Positions 61,743 to 64,000 of a stretch of DNA of 64,000 nucleotides are shown in pieces. A program made the position numbers and the translations under genes. The DNA is from Periweissella cryptocerci. Its GTDB lineage: Bacteria > Bacillota > Bacilli > Lactobacillales > Lactobacillaceae. The stretch spans positions 2,356,001-2,420,000 of the forward strand of contig NZ_CP037940.1 in NCBI RefSeq assembly GCF_004358325.1, read 5' to 3'. Every line of letters starts with the position of its first letter. The stretch's first letter is position 1. Under the pieces are notes generated by a model, which saw nothing but the letters and a program-made list of their open reading frames with translations, did no database searches and was not told where the DNA came from.

Positions 61743-63980
61743 ATGCCAAAACAAAAAGATTGGACTGCTGAAGACGTCCATAATGCAATTTCTGAATATA
61801 TGAATCCAGAACACGTTGCCTTCGTTGATAAGGCATATCAGTATGCTGCTGATTTACACAAGGATCAAGTACGTAAGTCAGGTGAACCATACATCATTCA
61901 CCCCATCCAAGTTGCCGCAATTTTAGCGCAGTTACATATGGATCCAGAAACGATTGTGGCTGGTTACTTGCACGATGTGGTTGAAGATACGGATGCAACC
62001 CTCGAAGATTTGGAAAATGAATTTGGTGCCACTGTCGCTTTAATTGTGGACGGAGTTACCAAGTTAGGGAAAATTGAATATAAGAGTAGCCAAGAACAAT
62101 TGGCTGAAAACCACCGGAAATTATTACTTGCCATGTCTAAGGATATTCGGGTAATTATTGTGAAGTTGGCTGACCGTTTGCACAATATGCGGACATTGCA
62201 ACATTTACGGGAAGAAAAACAACGGCGAATTGCTTCAGAAACTTTAGAAATCTATGCGCCATTAGCTGACCGTTTAGGTATTAGCACAATTAAATGGGAG
62301 TTAGAAGATACTTCATTACGTTATTTGAACCCGGAACAATATCACCGAATTGCCCACTTGATGGATAGTCGGCGGGATGAGCGGTTAGCATATATTAACG
62401 CGGCCATTGGTGAAATTCAAAAAGCGACTGATGAGTTTGGTTATAAGAATGTTAAAATTTACGGTCGTCCAAAACACATCTATTCGGTTTACCGGAAGAT
62501 GGTTGATAAGAAAAAGCAATTTGATGAAATCTATGATTTATTAGCCATCCGGATTGAAGTTAATACGATTGCGGAAACGTATGCGGTACTTGGCGTTATT
62601 CACTCAAAGTGGACACCAATTCCTGGACGCTTTAAGGACTATATTGCGCTACCAAAAGCGAACGGTTATCAAAGTTTGCACACGACAGTAGTTGGGCCTC
62701 AAGGGAAACGATTAGAAATTCAAATTCGGACCCATGAAATGCACCGCGTGGCTGAATTTGGGGTTGCCGCTCACTGGGCTTATAAAGAAGGTAATTTTTC
62801 TGGTGCTGATGTTGCTAATAATGATCAAAAGAAATTAAATATGATTCAAGGTATCCTGGAAATTCAGAAAGAATCAAAAGACGCTGATGATTTCATGGAT
62901 TCAGTGAAAGGTGATTTATTCTCTGATCGGGTTTATGCATTTACACCAAAAGGTGATGTATATGAATTACCAAAGGGTGCCGGTCCATTAGATATGGCCT
63001 ACATTATTCACACCGAAGTTGGTAATAAAACTACTGGTGCGAAGGTGAACGGGAAAATTGTTCCCTTGGATTCCGAACTTAAAACCGGGGATATTGTCGA
63101 AATTATTACTAGTAATTTAGCGCGTCCTAGTCGAGATTGGTTTAACTTAGTTTCAACGCGGCGGGCACGTAATAAGATTAAGCAATACTTCCGTAAGCAA
63201 GATCGTGAAGAAAACGTCGAAGCCGGACAAGCTTTGATGGTACGTTTCTTACAAGAAGAAGGTTTTAACCCTGATGAGATCTTAACGGATGCTAACGAAG
63301 AACGCGCATTAGAAAAGCTTCATGTGATGAGTATTGAAGATATGTTTGCTTCACTTGGGTATGGTGATTTATCACCACAAGGTGTGGCGAATAAGTTGAC
63401 GGAGACTAAACGGGCTGAAATTGAAGCTGAGCGAATTAAGCAACAAGAACGTGAACTACTTGAAGAACACAAGGAAATGGAAGTCGGCAAAGGCAAATTA
63501 ACTGCTAAGCATCAAACTAAGTCGTCTTCAGAAGGTGTTGTGATTCAGGGGGTAGACGGTCTGCTAGTTCGCTTAAGTCACTGTTGTACGCCAATTCCTG
63601 GTGATGATATTGTCGGTTATATCACTAAGGGACGTGGCGTCTCAGTCCACCGGGTAGATTGTCCTAACGTCAAATCTGCTGAAAACCAAGGCCAACGCCT
63701 GATTGAAGTTGCTTGGGAAAATCCAGATGGTGAACGGCCAAATTACGATGCTGACTTAACGATTAGTGGTAATAATCGTAATGGGTTGTTAAACGATGTA
63801 ATTAAGGCAGCTAATAACACTACGAAGTATTTAACGTCAGTGAACGGCCGGGTTGATCACAATGGCATGGTGATGATTTCATTATCAGTAGGGGTACGGA
63901 ATGCCGTCCACCTCGAACAAATCATGACCGCATTGAATAACATTCCCGAAGTTTATGATGTAAAACGCGCTTTACACTAA
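61743..63980 (+). CDS. relA: Bifunctional (p)ppGpp synthetase/hydrolase RelA/SpoT (Rel)
   Basis: 745 residues. HD hydrolase domain (YIIHPIQVAAILAQL, YLHDVVEDTD), synthetase domain (ALPKANGYQSLHTTVVGPQG), TGS domain (VYAFTPKGDVYELPKGAGPLDMAYIIHTEVG), zinc-finger-like CCTPIPGDDIVGYITKGRGVSVHRVDC and a C-terminal ACT domain. It controls the stringent response. ATG 61,743 follows AAGGTG at six bases. In many Firmicutes dtd follows; only 20 bp remain here. Confidence 0.95.
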   Translation: MPKQKDWTAEDVHNAISEYMNPEHVAFVDKAYQYAADLHKDQVRKSGEPYIIHPIQVAAILAQLHMDPETIVAGYLHDVVEDTDATLEDLENEFGATVALIVDGVTKLGKIEYKSSQEQLAENHRKLLLAMSKDIRVIIVKLADRLHNMRTLQHLREEKQRRIASETLEIYAPLADRLGISTIKWELEDTSLRYLNPEQYHRIAHLMDSRRDERLAYINAAIGEIQKATDEFGYKNVKIYGRPKHIYSVYRKMVDKKKQFDEIYDLLAIRIEVNTIAETYAVLGVIHSKWTPIPGRFKDYIALPKANGYQSLHTTVVGPQGKRLEIQIRTHEMHRVAEFGVAAHWAYKEGNFSGADVANNDQKKLNMIQGILEIQKESKDADDFMDSVKGDLFSDRVYAFTPKGDVYELPKGAGPLDMAYIIHTEVGNKTTGAKVNGKIVPLDSELKTGDIVEIITSNLARPSRDWFNLVSTRRARNKIKQYFRKQDREENVEAGQALMVRFLQEEGFNPDEILTDANEERALEKLHVMSIEDMFASLGYGDLSPQGVANKLTETKRAEIEAERIKQQERELLEEHKEMEVGKGKLTAKHQTKSSSEGVVIQGVDGLLVRLSHCCTPIPGDDIVGYITKGRGVSVHRVDCPNVKSAENQGQRLIEVAWENPDGERPNYDADLTISGNNRNGLLNDVIKAANNTTKYLTSVNGRVDHNGMVMISLSVGVRNAVHLEQIMTALNNIPEVYDVKRALH

Positions 63981-64000
63981 ACTTTATAAATTAAATAATG

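Overview
The window looks like chromosomal DNA from a low-to-medium GC lactic acid bacterium (Firmicutes, Lactobacillales; a Weissella/Lactobacillus-like genome is my best guess, inferred from gene content rather than from a marker gene). It shows CIRCE-hrcA-grpE-dnaK-dnaJ, CcpA-type cre sites, a mannose-family PTS with a DUF956 (ManO) gene nearby, a sortase-anchored surface protein, YqgQ and RelA/SpoT. I see no rRNA, no canonical tRNA and no CRISPR array.

Layout: 1-7.4 kb holds a PTS IIC-like permease, a DyP peroxidase/GyrI-like pair, a NrdH-like redoxin, an aldehyde dehydrogenase and RecQ. 7.4-9.3 kb is gene-poor: repeats, a YdeI/DUF1801 gene, and a candidate structured RNA under a perfect cre site. 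9.3-12.6 kb is a TetR/YhgE(Pip) unit. 12.6-18.6 kb is accessory: repeats, small unknown proteins, a decayed ISL3-type IS with an intact 8-bp target duplication, a YdcZ-type permease and an unknown three-gene cassette with tandem paralogs. 18.9-40.3 kb is rich in regulator/efflux pairs (HxlR, WYL, several TetR, ArsR/SdpI, MFS pumps), two flavodoxin-like paralogs, GNAT enzymes, a 1043-residue LPKAG-anchored adhesin and a decayed IS3/IS150-type element. 40.5-45.3 kb is the heat-shock operon. 45.5-64 kb carries amino-acid transporters, folate cyclo-ligase/rhomboid/YqgQ, a quinone-oxidoreductase-like gene, a complete mannose-type PTS (IIAB, IIC, IID), a nucleoside hydrolase/DcuC-type transporter/GntR locus, an SGNH hydrolase, ManO plus an M24 peptidase, and RelA.

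The most unusual content is between the genes. Family A is a MITE-like element: eight loci, 176 to 754 bp, tips resembling GGCTCTATTTCGTCTGACGT, inverted CGTGGGATTG/CAATCCCACG ends, and 8-bp target duplications that I could read directly at most loci. It is modular. Long forms carry hairpin modules, one of them a 188-nt multibranched fold present twice, where two of the substitutions between copies keep RNA pairing through wobble; short forms lack these modules. Family B is a hairpin repeat (about ten loci) built around AATAAGCCTGATTTCT, whose two arms change together from copy to copy, placed mostly downstream of genes like a terminator. One family A element has jumped into a family B copy, another into the T-tract of a terminator, and an IS3-type element into a terminator loop. 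The tip sequence and 8-bp duplications of family A match those of the ISL3-type IS in the same window, suggesting mobilisation in trans by such a transposase (inference).
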